Assembly: GCF_004027225.2 (NCBI RefSeq)
Contig: NC_044277.2
Span: forward strand, 89,044,283 to 89,108,282
Source of the DNA: Strigops habroptila
Taxonomy: Eukaryota; Chordata; Aves; Psittaciformes; Psittacidae
Length of the DNA stretch: 64,000 nt
Reading direction: 5' to 3'
The position numbers and the translations under genes were made by a program. This document shows positions 23,601 to 35,600 of this stretch, in pieces (the first letter of the stretch is position 1; the number at the start of each line of letters is the position of its first letter). The notes beneath the pieces are model-generated. The model did not search any database, was not told the origin of the DNA, and saw only the letters and a program-made list of their open reading frames with translations.

Positions 23601-26600
23601 TTCAAAGGAAACCTTCACCTCAAGCACCAGTTCTTATGGATCTAGAATAATTCCTTACTTCTCTGCTAAATTTACATTCGCTAATTTCTGAACAGTTAAT
23701 GAAGCAGCAAATAATCATTCATTACAATCTTCACCAAAAAAAAAAAAGAAAAATCATTATGTTGAAGTTGAATTTCTATAGTAAAATTCCAGGACAGTTC
23801 ATATCAGCTAGTATGTGTGCCTCTTTTACCTTTCCTCATCACCTGTACTGCTAAAACTTCACTTAGACCTTCTGCTACTCAAGCTCTATCGTTTTAACAC
23901 TTGTACAGTTAGGAAGAAAATCTTTCTGATGCCAACCATTATAATGATGGAATAAAACTGAGTTTCAGTGCTCTTATTTTTTTGCTTGTTCCTTTCATTT
24001 TGCCCACTGTTATCCCAAATCCAGGTATTATACTGGGCTTTCTACTAATTTGTGAGATGTAATCCCAGTTGCAATGTGTAGGGCTAAAAATGGTGGCTGG
24101 TGGCCCTGGTTGTGACACTGTTGTGCTTCTCACCTTACCCTGCTGTGGAAGGATACAGAAAAGGTAATTCTGGTCTTCCTGAAAAGCCTCACATTGTCTT
24201 GGTACCTATGGATTTGCAAGTCATACTATAATTCAGAAGTTGGACTTACTATGGGGTGAATTTTCAACTCCTATAAATAGGTAAAGTGAAGGTAATTATT
24301 TTTATATTTTTTTTAAATATCCTGTAAGAAAAAAGACTTTCCTTCTGGCTTCACTAAAAAAGTTAATGTAGTGGGCTTGCAATACTTGTTGGGTTCTGCT
24401 CTTTCCCCTTTGCTCTGAATCAAGGGGTACTCACGTGCAAGTCCTGCTTCCTCACATGGGTGTAGTTGCTTGCTTACAAATCCTATAGGTTTGTAGTAAA
24501 CCTATGAAGCTACCTGGGGATACAGACAGCTTGAGACATTATGCCACCTCTATGCTAATGGCATGTATCTCTAGATCTCCTTTTTAATCTGACTCAGGTG
24601 GTGCCAGTGTCCTGGTTTTCTCAGTTCCTGACCAACAAAAGGACTTGGGTGAGACCTTGGTGACAAGCTGAGATTTAATTTAAATAGGGCAGAGGTGATA
24701 CTGCTGGGGAAAGCAGCCTAAGACCATGGTGGAGATTATGTCTTTTCCTATTAATGAGAGTGAGTGGCCTCACCAGAGTAATTTCACAATTCAGAGATCA
24801 GCACTGGCCTCCTTTATTTCCAGTTTTAATTTATCATTGGAATTGCGACAGTTTTATCCTGCGGTGAACTTATCTTGGCCTCTGGTGCCTCAGACTGTAT
24901 CCCTGGAGTATGGTTTGTGAGTTAACTTGCATATGAAATAATTTTAAAATGCGCAAATATGTGATTGCTTTTCACAGTCAGCTGGTTTTCTGCTCATAGT
25001 TGGTATTTTTAGGATTCTAGGCAGAAATTTGTGTAGAGGAAAGGCATATTTTTCTTCAGTGAAATTGCTAAAAGTTTTGATTTTTATTGAAATAAAAAGG
25101 TGGTGCTTGTTTTTCTTTATGCAGATTTTTGGCCGTGTTACTAGAAATTGTTGGATCAGTAGACTTGGTCTAGGTCTATGAACACAATGGTACAGAAGAG
25201 TACACAACCAATAACAAAATTCTGATGCAGGTTTCTCTTGTAGTGCAAGGGTGGCAGGAACTGTCTTCTGGCCCCTCAGCAGTGCACATGCAGCCTGCCT
25301 AATTTAAGAATAGGGTTTACATCTAAGCGTCATGTACTTGAAAAAGACATGCTCCAAAACCAAGTGCCCCACTTCTCCATTCTATTCAATGGGGAGAGGC
25401 AAGTGCCTTTGATGACTTCAAGAAAATCTATTTGCCTGACTCAGAATTCTAAATTAAGGTCTAATAAACTGCCCTTCTGGGAGGTCTTCAATGGCACCTG
25501 ACTTCTTCTTGACACAAAAATTCTGAGACATCTCAGTAGGATGAGGGCAGCTGGGCAGAGCTGTTTTGCTTTAGACCTTATCCTTTGTAGCTGACCTTAC
25601 GCTAATGGCACATCTTAGTTGTCCTGGACCTGTTCCTCCTTTAGGGATTGGTTGACCTCAGCTCATGGAGCTAAAATTGGCTCCCAGATACTTCATGCCC
25701 ATGGTGCAGTGCATGGAGCTCTGGCTCAAAAGAGGATTCTGCCCTTGGAGATTAAAAAACAGCCCTTTTGTTATGACTCATTTCTGTAACCTTTGTCTTC
25801 TTGCCTTGAGGTTGTACAAATCAACTGTAGTTAAGGGGCAGCTAAACTAGGTCAGGAGATGAAGGTGAGGAGATAAAAGAATTGCAGCATAGGTACCCCC
25901 ATCAGCTGGTTTACCACGTTTCTCACTTAAAGCCATCACATGGGACAGACTGCATTTGGAGATACACCCTTTCCTTTGAGTGAGGTATTTGTTTTGAAAT
26001 AGATGTTTTTTCTTTTAAATGTCTAAGAGGCCCCCACTCCATTCTGGATCTATCACAAGAAAAGGTGTGCTTTATAATAACCTTACAAACAAAACCAAGA
26101 ATAGACAAGAACAATTATAACTGTTTGGGTATTTTTTGGTGGTTTATGTCTATTGTAGAGCTTATTTTTGTGTGAGAGATCTCCGCTAGAGAGACCAGAG
26201 GCATTCAGGTGCACTGTGAGGATGATGGAATAAGATAACTCTTACAGATGTCTCTAACCAGCAGTTAATCCTGAATCATACTCACTGGAGGGATCAGCTG
26301 TGTTTACATAAGAAACCACCATGAAGAATGCCCTAAATATAGGTAACTCTTGCCTTAAAGAGCTTACACTCCATAAAAGACAGAAGGAATAAGGGTCAGA
26401 GAGAAGCTTTGGAAATGAGACATTGCGATGTTGAGTCACCATAAAGTTATTCAGTACTGAAGATGATTTCTGCTCTCCCATTTGCTTGTTTTTCCTTCAG
26501 CAGAGATGTGCAAGCTACCTCAGGCACATCTGCAAATCTTAACTTCTATTCTGCTCCTTCACAGGAGAAGCTGTGATAGGAATCAAGCAAGTAGACTATG

Positions 26601-29600
26601 AAAAAAGGCAGAGACGCTATTACAGAAGTGTTTTACACAGAGTAAAACCAGCCTGGCTGGCAGTCCAGAGCTGAAAGTGAAATCTGCAGTAAACCAGCTG
26701 GCAGTGCAGATTGGTCGTGATGTCCCCTGGGTTCCCAGCAAATGCAGAATGTGGAGCTCTGAGCCACTGCCAGCTATGCCCAGCTGCAGTCTGGGAGGTG
26801 AAAATCAGCAGCCTCCAGCTACAGAATCGAGGTCTGAAGGGACTAATCAGAGCAGTAATGCAACTCAGCAATCATCTGCAGTGACGTTAGCCTCAGGAAG
26901 GACAGGGCAGTGAAGCACAATTCCTACAAGGATGTGAAGGTGACAAAAACCAGTTTGCTTCATTCATGTGAGTGAGACCTACTAAAATTCTCTGTTCATT
27001 CATTTACTTGTGGCAGGCCAAATCAGCCTGCAGGGGGAAGGAAGCAGTAGTTTTGTTTTCTCTTCAGTTAATCCTTTTTGCCGAGTCCTGCTACTGAAGA
27101 CTTCTCTGTATACCTTCAAGCAAAATAGGGATTTAAACTTCAAAGTGCTAATTTAAATTCTGAAGGACAATCAGTATGGAGTCATCTAACCTTCAAGCAA
27201 CTGTGCTGGTTTCTCCTTTGCTTTGGCCTAATCCTGCGCTCTCAGACACCCACTGCAACCACTGAAGCCAGCTGGAGCTTTGGCCAGGACAATGCTCTGT
27301 GTAGTGCTATCAGTCCTTTGCACAAAGGCACAAACCCAAACTGCTCTCCAGCCTTTTAACCAGTCACCTGGTGTTTAGGTCAAATTAATTTTAAACTTGA
27401 AATCTTTGGGGTCTTGTTTGGCTTCTGCAAAGTTTCTTGCCCAGCTTACAGAACAGTCGGTCCTTGTTTTTCTCATGGAAACTGCTGTTGTGGCCAGGAG
27501 GCCAGGGAGCAAGAAATGCTTTGATTGTTGCAGGCAAAGCAGCAGTGTCAGCTCACACCTCCACAGGTCACACTATGAAATCAAGCACGTCCTTCAGCCA
27601 GGACTTCTCATGCCTGGGGTCACTTTTTAATCAAGTCAGAAAATGTTTTGTCATTTTTATCTTTTAGTGTTTGCTTTTTAGGGCTGCAAGTGATGGGTGT
27701 TAACACTTTAATATTAAAAAGCACCTCAATTATCACAAGGCTGAGAATGGGAATCTCCCAAATAATATCGAAATAGTTACTTTTGGCTTCTGCTTCCCAC
27801 TGGGGAGGTGAAAACACACGTCTTTGCTGAGGAGCGCTGTTTGAGTTCTCTGCTGTTGCCAACTCATCAGATGCATTCAAGCCTCTCTTCAGGCTCTGGA
27901 TGGATCCTGATTTCTGTGAGCATGTTTCTTCCTGATAAGTGCTTGGGGAATAATCTGTGTGACCATATTCAGCTTCCAAGTCCCACAGCACTTGCTTTTG
28001 GCTGAAGTGGCAGGTTTTTAACATGTTTCTTACTCTCTGACTATATGAGGAAAGCTTCTTAGTCGGAGAGCAGAAAGATAACATTGAATTGCCAATCCCA
28101 TAAATAAATCAGTACTTACTCTCATCTATAAATCTGTTCATATTCAAGCTTGGACATTTGTACATAGAAAAATCATTCCATAGACAGTCATATGAATAAA
28201 ACCCAGTTCATGGGTGCTGAAGAACGAGGTGTGTGTAGGCATGTTTGAGCTAAGCGACTGCTGCAGATTCAAATCCATGCTTGTAAACACTGCCCTGGTA
28301 GCACCCAGCTGTCCTCACATGTGGACTGTGGCTCAGGAAGAACAGTTAAATCATGCTGAGATCTAAGCTGAGAAGGTACAGTACAACTCACTGTCCAATT
28401 GTGAAGGGAATTTTCTTGATCTTAAATATGCTGTTGATGTTAAATTTGTTGCTAAGATATTCCTGCTAAAAGCTGTATATTGCTTACCCTTCTCAGCCGT
28501 GCTGTGTGGAAGAACACTTACCTCTATGAGCATGTACAAGGAGAGCAGTGTAATCCCAAGGTTATATACAATGAGGTGAGTCCTGAGAGAGAAAGGAGGC
28601 CTATCCTTCATGAACTTGTTGCCCAGCCATATGCACAGTAGGTATGCTCCAGTAAGGAAAAAAGTGGGAAGGTAAGAGTCCAAAAGGAACCATCCTCTAA
28701 CTCTGGGATCTGAAAAGAAACACATGCAGCACACAATTAAGAAGGCTGTGATAAAGTATGGCTAAAATAAGGCAATCACATTGTGAAAAAAAATCTACTA
28801 AAAGTGTGAGAAGGAGTCTGCCTTGCTTTGGTTGCAAGAACTATCCATTGCTTTTACCTCCCCAAAATGGCATACTAATTCAGAGAATGGGTGCTGAAAA
28901 CTGCATGGAATTCCCTAATAATTTAAAGTCACTTAAATCTCCTTATTTGAACAGGAAAGAGAAAATAAATCCTATATGCTTTTTAAAACTTAATTTAATG
29001 TTTTAACTTAATATTTAAATCATTTCTTAATCAGCTCAGTAGATAGTTTGCAGATAGTATTAAATAAAAATATGCATGTAAAGTTGCTAGTTCATATACT
29101 ATTTTAATTCTGCATTTGCAGAATTGAAGGTATACAACATTTGCTAAAAAAAACACTTATAGAAGGGGAGGATTTTTCAAAAACATGAAATATGAAAAAC
29201 AAATGGCAAATGTTTACTTTGACGGCTATCTGAGATCTTTGGTAAGGCAAGGGCTTGATTTCTCACAATTTCTGTCCCATTTGCCTGGCCCTGAAATGAA
29301 ATATTAAGGTCAAATCCTGCTTGCCTTATTCACACGAGTAATCCCATTGGCAGTAATCAGATAGTTCAGTCTATATGAGCAAAGCCTAATCCCATATGCC
29401 AATCTGGAGGCAGTGCTTTGAGCGAAAGGAGTGTGGTTTTGGGGTTTTTTTTCTTTCTCTCTTTTTACTTATTGCATTTTTTTTTTTAAGACGGAGCAAA
29501 ATTTAGAGTTAGTAGTCCAGAGCAACAATCTGCAGACATTTATCTATGAAAGGGACAAAAGGCATCATGGTTAGCTTTTCAAAAAGGTTTCTTTATATTT

Positions 29601-32600
29601 GTCATGATTTATGGAGTGAGAAGCTATTGTGCAGGTCACAAGTAGTTCTTTCTGCTCTTAGAAATGGTTTTAAGTTACTTAGTTTATTTTTTACAAAACC
29701 CAAGATTATGTTGAAAATTGTAAAAGAAAAGTTATTCACAGTGCATGAAAAAAAAAAATAATTACTATTTTTCTGCCTGTGTTGAATTTGGAAAGGACTG
29801 GGCAATGAATGATGCTGAAACCAAATGTGCCCAAGCAGTTTAACAAACTGCAGCTGATTGCAATTTTGCTGTACTATATTCTTTCTGACTATTCTTTCCT
29901 TGGAGATATATGTATGTATGTAAACTGATATTTTAAGTGAATTGGAGTAATCTGCTTAAGAACTACACTATGAACACCAGCTCTCTTTCTCATTACACTC
30001 TCCCTCCACTTCCCACCTTACTTCCATTGCAGTAACACTCATCTGTTGAATTTGGGCTCCACATGGGATGTTAGCTCTCTTGCAGGAAAGACTTCCAGCC
30101 AGACATAAGTTACCATGGAAGTGCAATGCTCTCCTCGTCTTGACTCTCCCTTTTGGACTACCAAAAACTTTTAAGAGAGGTGTAGAATTTAAAGCAGCAA
30201 TGACAACACAACCATCTATTGCAACGCACAAGCCTTCCTTGAAGGCAGCCTTGCTTTGTTGTGGATTACAAAGCTAGAATGCCTGTTTTCTGACTTCAAA
30301 TATCAATGCCTGTTAGGATCACTTCAGCATGAGAGTGAAATGCTTCCAACAACCCTCTTAAAGCTCACAAGCCATATCTGAAGCTTTGGAATGAATGTTT
30401 TTGAAGTGATTCTGCTCCCATATGGGCTCTCAACAGGACATAGGAGTGGTAGGACAGGTAAAAGGGGCATGTGTAAATGTTGATCTAGTGAATGTTTTGG
30501 GACCATAAGGATTTAATTTATTTAATTGATATCCTAAATGAAGATACAGAAAGCAGTCACATCAGCAAGACTGCTATCTAAAGAAAGGTCTCCCCATCCG
30601 ATGATTGCAAAACGTGATGCATAAAGGTTACTTGTACCAAGGCCAACTGGCATCAGTAGATAACAAAACAGCATGTTTGCCCAAAGAGAAAAAGTAATTG
30701 GAAGAGTTGAAAATACAAATTAAACTAAACAGCATTAAATTCTGCCCCAGTACACCCTCAGAAAGTTTTCACTCTGCTGTGCGTGGCCTCAAGCATGTGG
30801 GCTGATCCACACAAAAGCAGAACTTATATGTTTGTTTGGCTCAGCATGTCAAGCATTTTTAAGATCTGTATGATTTCAATTTTAAAAGAAATTATTAAAA
30901 TATGTGCCGTTACGGATTATTTTCCACCCTGACCTAGGTACCTTGAAGGGCAAGACAATTATTGGCAGAAAGTGGTTTATAAACAGCAGCCAAGAAATGT
31001 GGCTTTTGTTTCTACTTATGCTTATCCCCACATGACAAGAGGAGGGAGGTTTTTATGTGGCAGGAAGGGAGAAGAAAGTGTATTTTAAAAAAAGTTATTA
31101 GAAGAAGGAGAGCTCAAAAGTATTTCTGTTGACTGACAGTTTGATCTCCATATTTAAAGTACTGTAAAGGTACACTGTCAATAGGAGAAAGGATTATTTT
31201 TATAATATTGAACCCATACAGCATCTGAACTTGAGACCAAAGCAGTGAATAAAGCCACAGTGGGAAAGAGCTGGACTACAGCAGGGGAAGAAGCAGGTGC
31301 CCCCATCTCCCATCGCTCTGTGAATAAGCTCATTCAGAACCACCAGCCATGATGTGCCAGACCCTTGGGGTGAAATCTTGGCTCCTTTGAAATGAGTGGC
31401 ATGCCTCCCAGGCTCTTTAAAGGCATCAGGCATTTATCAGTGACGTTTAGAAACATTTTGATTTAGGTTTCTGTATAGCTTTGGCCAGTTGGTGTCTGAG
31501 TAGATTCAGGTCTTTCTAGGTGCAGAAGGTAAATGGTTTTGCGCCAATGCCTTGCTACTGTTCATACTGATTTGAGGAGTACTTATTACTTTATCATCAC
31601 TTTATTAAAATGTATCTATCACTGACCACCTCTGTTTCCTTCACAGACAAAACAAGCAATCAATTAGCTAGATTTAGTTCCTGCAATTCAATATTCCTTA
31701 ATTTTGCATAACACCAAACGATACTTTGCAGATGAAGACGACTCTGGAAAAATGCTCTTACAGAACATTATTTCACTCTCTCTCATTTTGCCTTGAGCCT
31801 AGATAATCTCATATCCAGAATAATATGGACCAACACCAAAACATAAAAAGTGCTGCTTATTAAGAAATGCAGATTCTGTTCCCTAATCCAAAGGACTTGG
31901 TCTGCTAGTTCAAAAGCAAACGTTGAAGTAAATTTGTGTACAAAGTCCAGCTGAGACCAGTGAACAAAGGCATAACATATGCCTTTATCTAAATCAAATT
32001 CAGATCTTTAGTAGTACACCCCTTATTCTAGTACTGCAGTATTGCACCTGGTGTTAGCTTGCTACCACCAATGTATGCAGATATTGCCTCTGGGAACTAG
32101 TGTGTGGCTTTCCACCCCTTCTCCTGCCCTCCGCCACATCTGGTAATGATGACTAAACCCAGCATAGTGATACCAGTATTTCAGGAGTTATTACTTAAAA
32201 TATAAACCATAAATATGGGATTGATTTTTAAAAGATAGGTAGCTGGACCAAATAATAACTGGATTATGAATGAGAATCAGTCCCAAAACAGATCTTCCAC
32301 TTTTAGAAAAATTCAGGCTTTCACTTTTTGTAATCTACATTAGGATACATAACTGAAATCCTTTGACATTCTCAGAAACAAAGGACTCCAAAATCTAGCG
32401 ATTTCTAAGTTAAAATAATAAAATTTAAAAAAAAAAAATAAATATCAGTTTCATTTCTTCTTTCACCTTCAGTATAACCTGTGAGTGGTTTTAAGGTGTA
32501 TTACAGATAATACATTAAACAGTCAAAACAAAAATCTATTGGCTTTCTATAAATGCAGTGCATTCACAGATTTCCTACAATAATGGTGTGTTCCTGTAAA

Positions 32601-35600
32601 TACTGTGATTCTGTCTAGTCCACATTTTTCTATCTGAATAATCTCTCAGTGAAGATTTTGACTGCTTCTATTTATTGCAATATTTTTGAGTGGTAATCTG
32701 GATAGGTATTATTTCCTAAAAGGGCTACAGGTGGAGCAGCTTACCTCGAGGTCCAAACATATAGTCCACAAACTCATTTACTTCCCGGTCAAAAGCTTTC
32801 AGGTTCTCCTGAAAAATAATAATAAAAAAAAGGATATGTGACAAAGATATTATCTCATGGCTCACATAAAAAATACAATTAAAACAATCCCAACAGATGA
32901 ACAAAAAGCATGGCATGCTCAAGTATTTCCAAAGTACACGACATCATGTTTACTGAAAAAACCCCAAACCTCTTTAAAAATTAATTTAGAGCAGATTGTG
33001 GTCTAGGTAACAATAGAAGCCTTGTTACTGGAAACTGTCCAAACCAGAACTCTTGAGGAAGGGAAACTGAGGTTTTACAAATGAAGAGGAACAAGTATCA
33101 CAGCAAACTCATCTGTGATGGATGTTGTTTTTACTTTAAACCTGCCTGGTTGCATCCAGCCTAGTAACAGCGCATCAGCTGAATATAGAATCATAGAATC
33201 ATAGAATCGTAAGGGTTGGAAAGGACCTTAAGATCATCTAGTTCCAACCCCCCTGCCATGGGCAGGGACACCTTGCCCTAAACCATGTGGCTCAAGGCTC
33301 TGTCCAACCTGGCCTTGAACACCGCCAGGGATGGAGCATCCACAACCTCCCTGGGCAACCCATTCCAGTGCTTCACCACCCTCACTGTAAAGAACTTCTT
33401 CCTTATATCTAATCTAAACTTCCTCTGTTTAAGTTTGAACCCATTACCCCTTGTCCTACCACTACAGTCCCTAAGGAAGAGTCCCTCCCCAGTATCCTTG
33501 TAGACCCCCTTCAGATACTGGAAGGCTGCTAGGAGGTCACCACGCAGCCTTCTCTTCTCCAGGCTGAACAGCCCCAACTTTCTCAGCCTGTCTTCATATG
33601 GGAGGTGCTCCAGCCCTCTTATCATCCTCGTGGCCCTCCTCTGGACTCGCTCCAACAGCTCCATGTCCTTTTTATGTTGAGGACACCAGAACTGTACGCA
33701 GTACTCCAAGTGGGGTCTCACAAGAGCAGAGTAGAGGGGCAGGATCACCTCCTTCGACCTGCTGGCCACGCTTCTTTTGATGCAGCCCAGGATACGGTTG
33801 GCTTTCTGGGCTGCAAGCGCACACTGCCGGCTCATGTTAAGCTTCTCGTCAACCAACACCCCCAAGTCCTTTTCTGCAGGGCTGCTCTGAATCTCTTCTC
33901 TGCCCAGCCTGTAGCAGTGCCTGGGGTTGCCCCGACCCAGATGTAGGACCTTGCACTTGCCTTGGTTAAACTTCATAAGGTTGGCATCGGCCCACCTCAC
34001 AAGCGTGTCAAGGTCCCTCTGGATGGCATCCCTTCCCTCCAGCGTATCAACCGAACCACACAGCTTGGTGTCATCGGCAAACTTGCTGAGGGCGCACTCA
34101 ATCCCACTGTCCATGTCACCGACAAAGATGTTGAACAGGACCGGTCCCAACACCGATCCCTGAGGGACACCACTCGTTACAGGTTTCCAACTGGACATCG
34201 AGCCATTTACCACAACTCTTTGCGTGCGGCCATCGAGCCAGTTTTTTATCCACCGAGTGGTCCATCTATCAAATTGATGTCTCTCCAATTTAGAGACAAG
34301 GATGTCATGTGGGACAGTGTCGAATGCTTTGCACAAGTCCAGGTAGATGACATCAACTGCTCTGCCGCTGTCCATCAGTTCCGTGGCTCCATCATAGAAG
34401 GCCACCAAATTGGTCAGGCAGGATTTCCCCTTAGTGAAGCCATGTTGGCTGTCACCAACCGCCTCGTTGTTTTTCATGTGCCTTAGCATGTTTTCCAGGA
34501 GAAACTGTTCCAAGATTTTGCCAGGCACAGAGGTGAGGCTGACTGGTCTGTAGTTCCCCGGGTCTTCCACCTTCCCCTTCTTGAAAATGGGGGTTATATT
34601 GCCCTTCTTCCAGTCATCGGGAACTTCACCTGACTGCCAGGATTTTTCGAATATGATGGACAGTGGCTTAGCAACTTCATTCGCCAGCTCCTTCAGGACC
34701 CGTGGATGGATTTCATCAGGTCCCATGGACTTGTGCACGTTCAGCTTCTTAAGATGGTCTCGAACCTGATCCTCTCCTACAGTGGGCCTAAGGTCTTCGT
34801 TCTCACAGTCCCTGCATTTGCTTTCCAAGACTTGGGTTGTGTGGTCAGAGCATTTGCTGGTGAAGACTGAGGCAAAGAAGTCATTAAGAACCTCAGCCTT
34901 CTCCAAATCCATGGTAGCCAGTTCTCCTGATAGCTTCTGGAGAGGGCCTACATTGTCCCTAGTCTGTCTTTTATTTGCTACGTATCTATAGAATCCTTTC
35001 CTGTTATCTTTTACATCCCTTGCCAAACTTAATTCTAGCTGGGCCTTAGCTTTCCTAACCTGGTCCCTAGCTTCTCGGGCAATGTTCCTGTATTCTTCCC
35101 AGGCCGCCTGTCCTCGCTTCCACCTTCTATAAGCTTCTTTTTTCCCTCTAAGTTTCCTCAGCAGCTCCTTGTCCATCCATGGAGGTCTCCTGGCCCTCCT
35201 GCTGCACTTTCTTCTAGTCGGGATGCAACACTCTTGAGCACGTAGCAGGTGATCCTTGAATACCAACCAGCAGTCTTGGGCCCCCCTGCCCTCTAGGACT
35301 GTATCCCATGAAACCTTACTAAGGAGGCTCCTGAAGAGGCCAAAGTCTGCTTTCTTGAAGTCCAGGGCAGTGAGCTTGCTGCACGCTCTTCTCACCGTCC
35401 TGAGGATCTCAAACTCAACCATCTCGTGATCACTAGAGCCAAGGCTGCCCTGGAGCGTTACATTTCCAACCAGTCCCTCCCTGTTGGTGAGCACAAGGTC
35501 CAGCATGGCACCTCTCCTCGTCGGCTCCTCTACTGCTTGAAAGAGGAAGTTGTCTTCCACACAATCGAGGAACCTCCTGGATTGCTTGTGCCGGGCCGTA

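Larger units (their letters stand above)
19647..28521 (-). other. ELOVL2 intron 3
   Basis: Phase-0 intron of 8.9 kb. It contains a 20-base T-run (20419-20438), a decayed CR1 relic near 23.1 kb, an A-run near 23738 and an unexplained 154-codon frame on the - strand (27620-28084). No other exon is supportable. Confidence 0.75.
28710..32744 (-). other. ELOVL2 intron 2
   Basis: Phase-1 GT-AG intron of 4.0 kb (donor GTAAGC). Two short stretches (about 29306-29390 and 31366-31420) resemble very old amniote CR1-like tails. No genes are seen. Confidence 0.75.

Noticed and set aside
26640..26920. GC-richer block with open frames on both strands in intron 3
   Set aside because: No repeat or protein family recognised, and the frames are short and mutually antisense.
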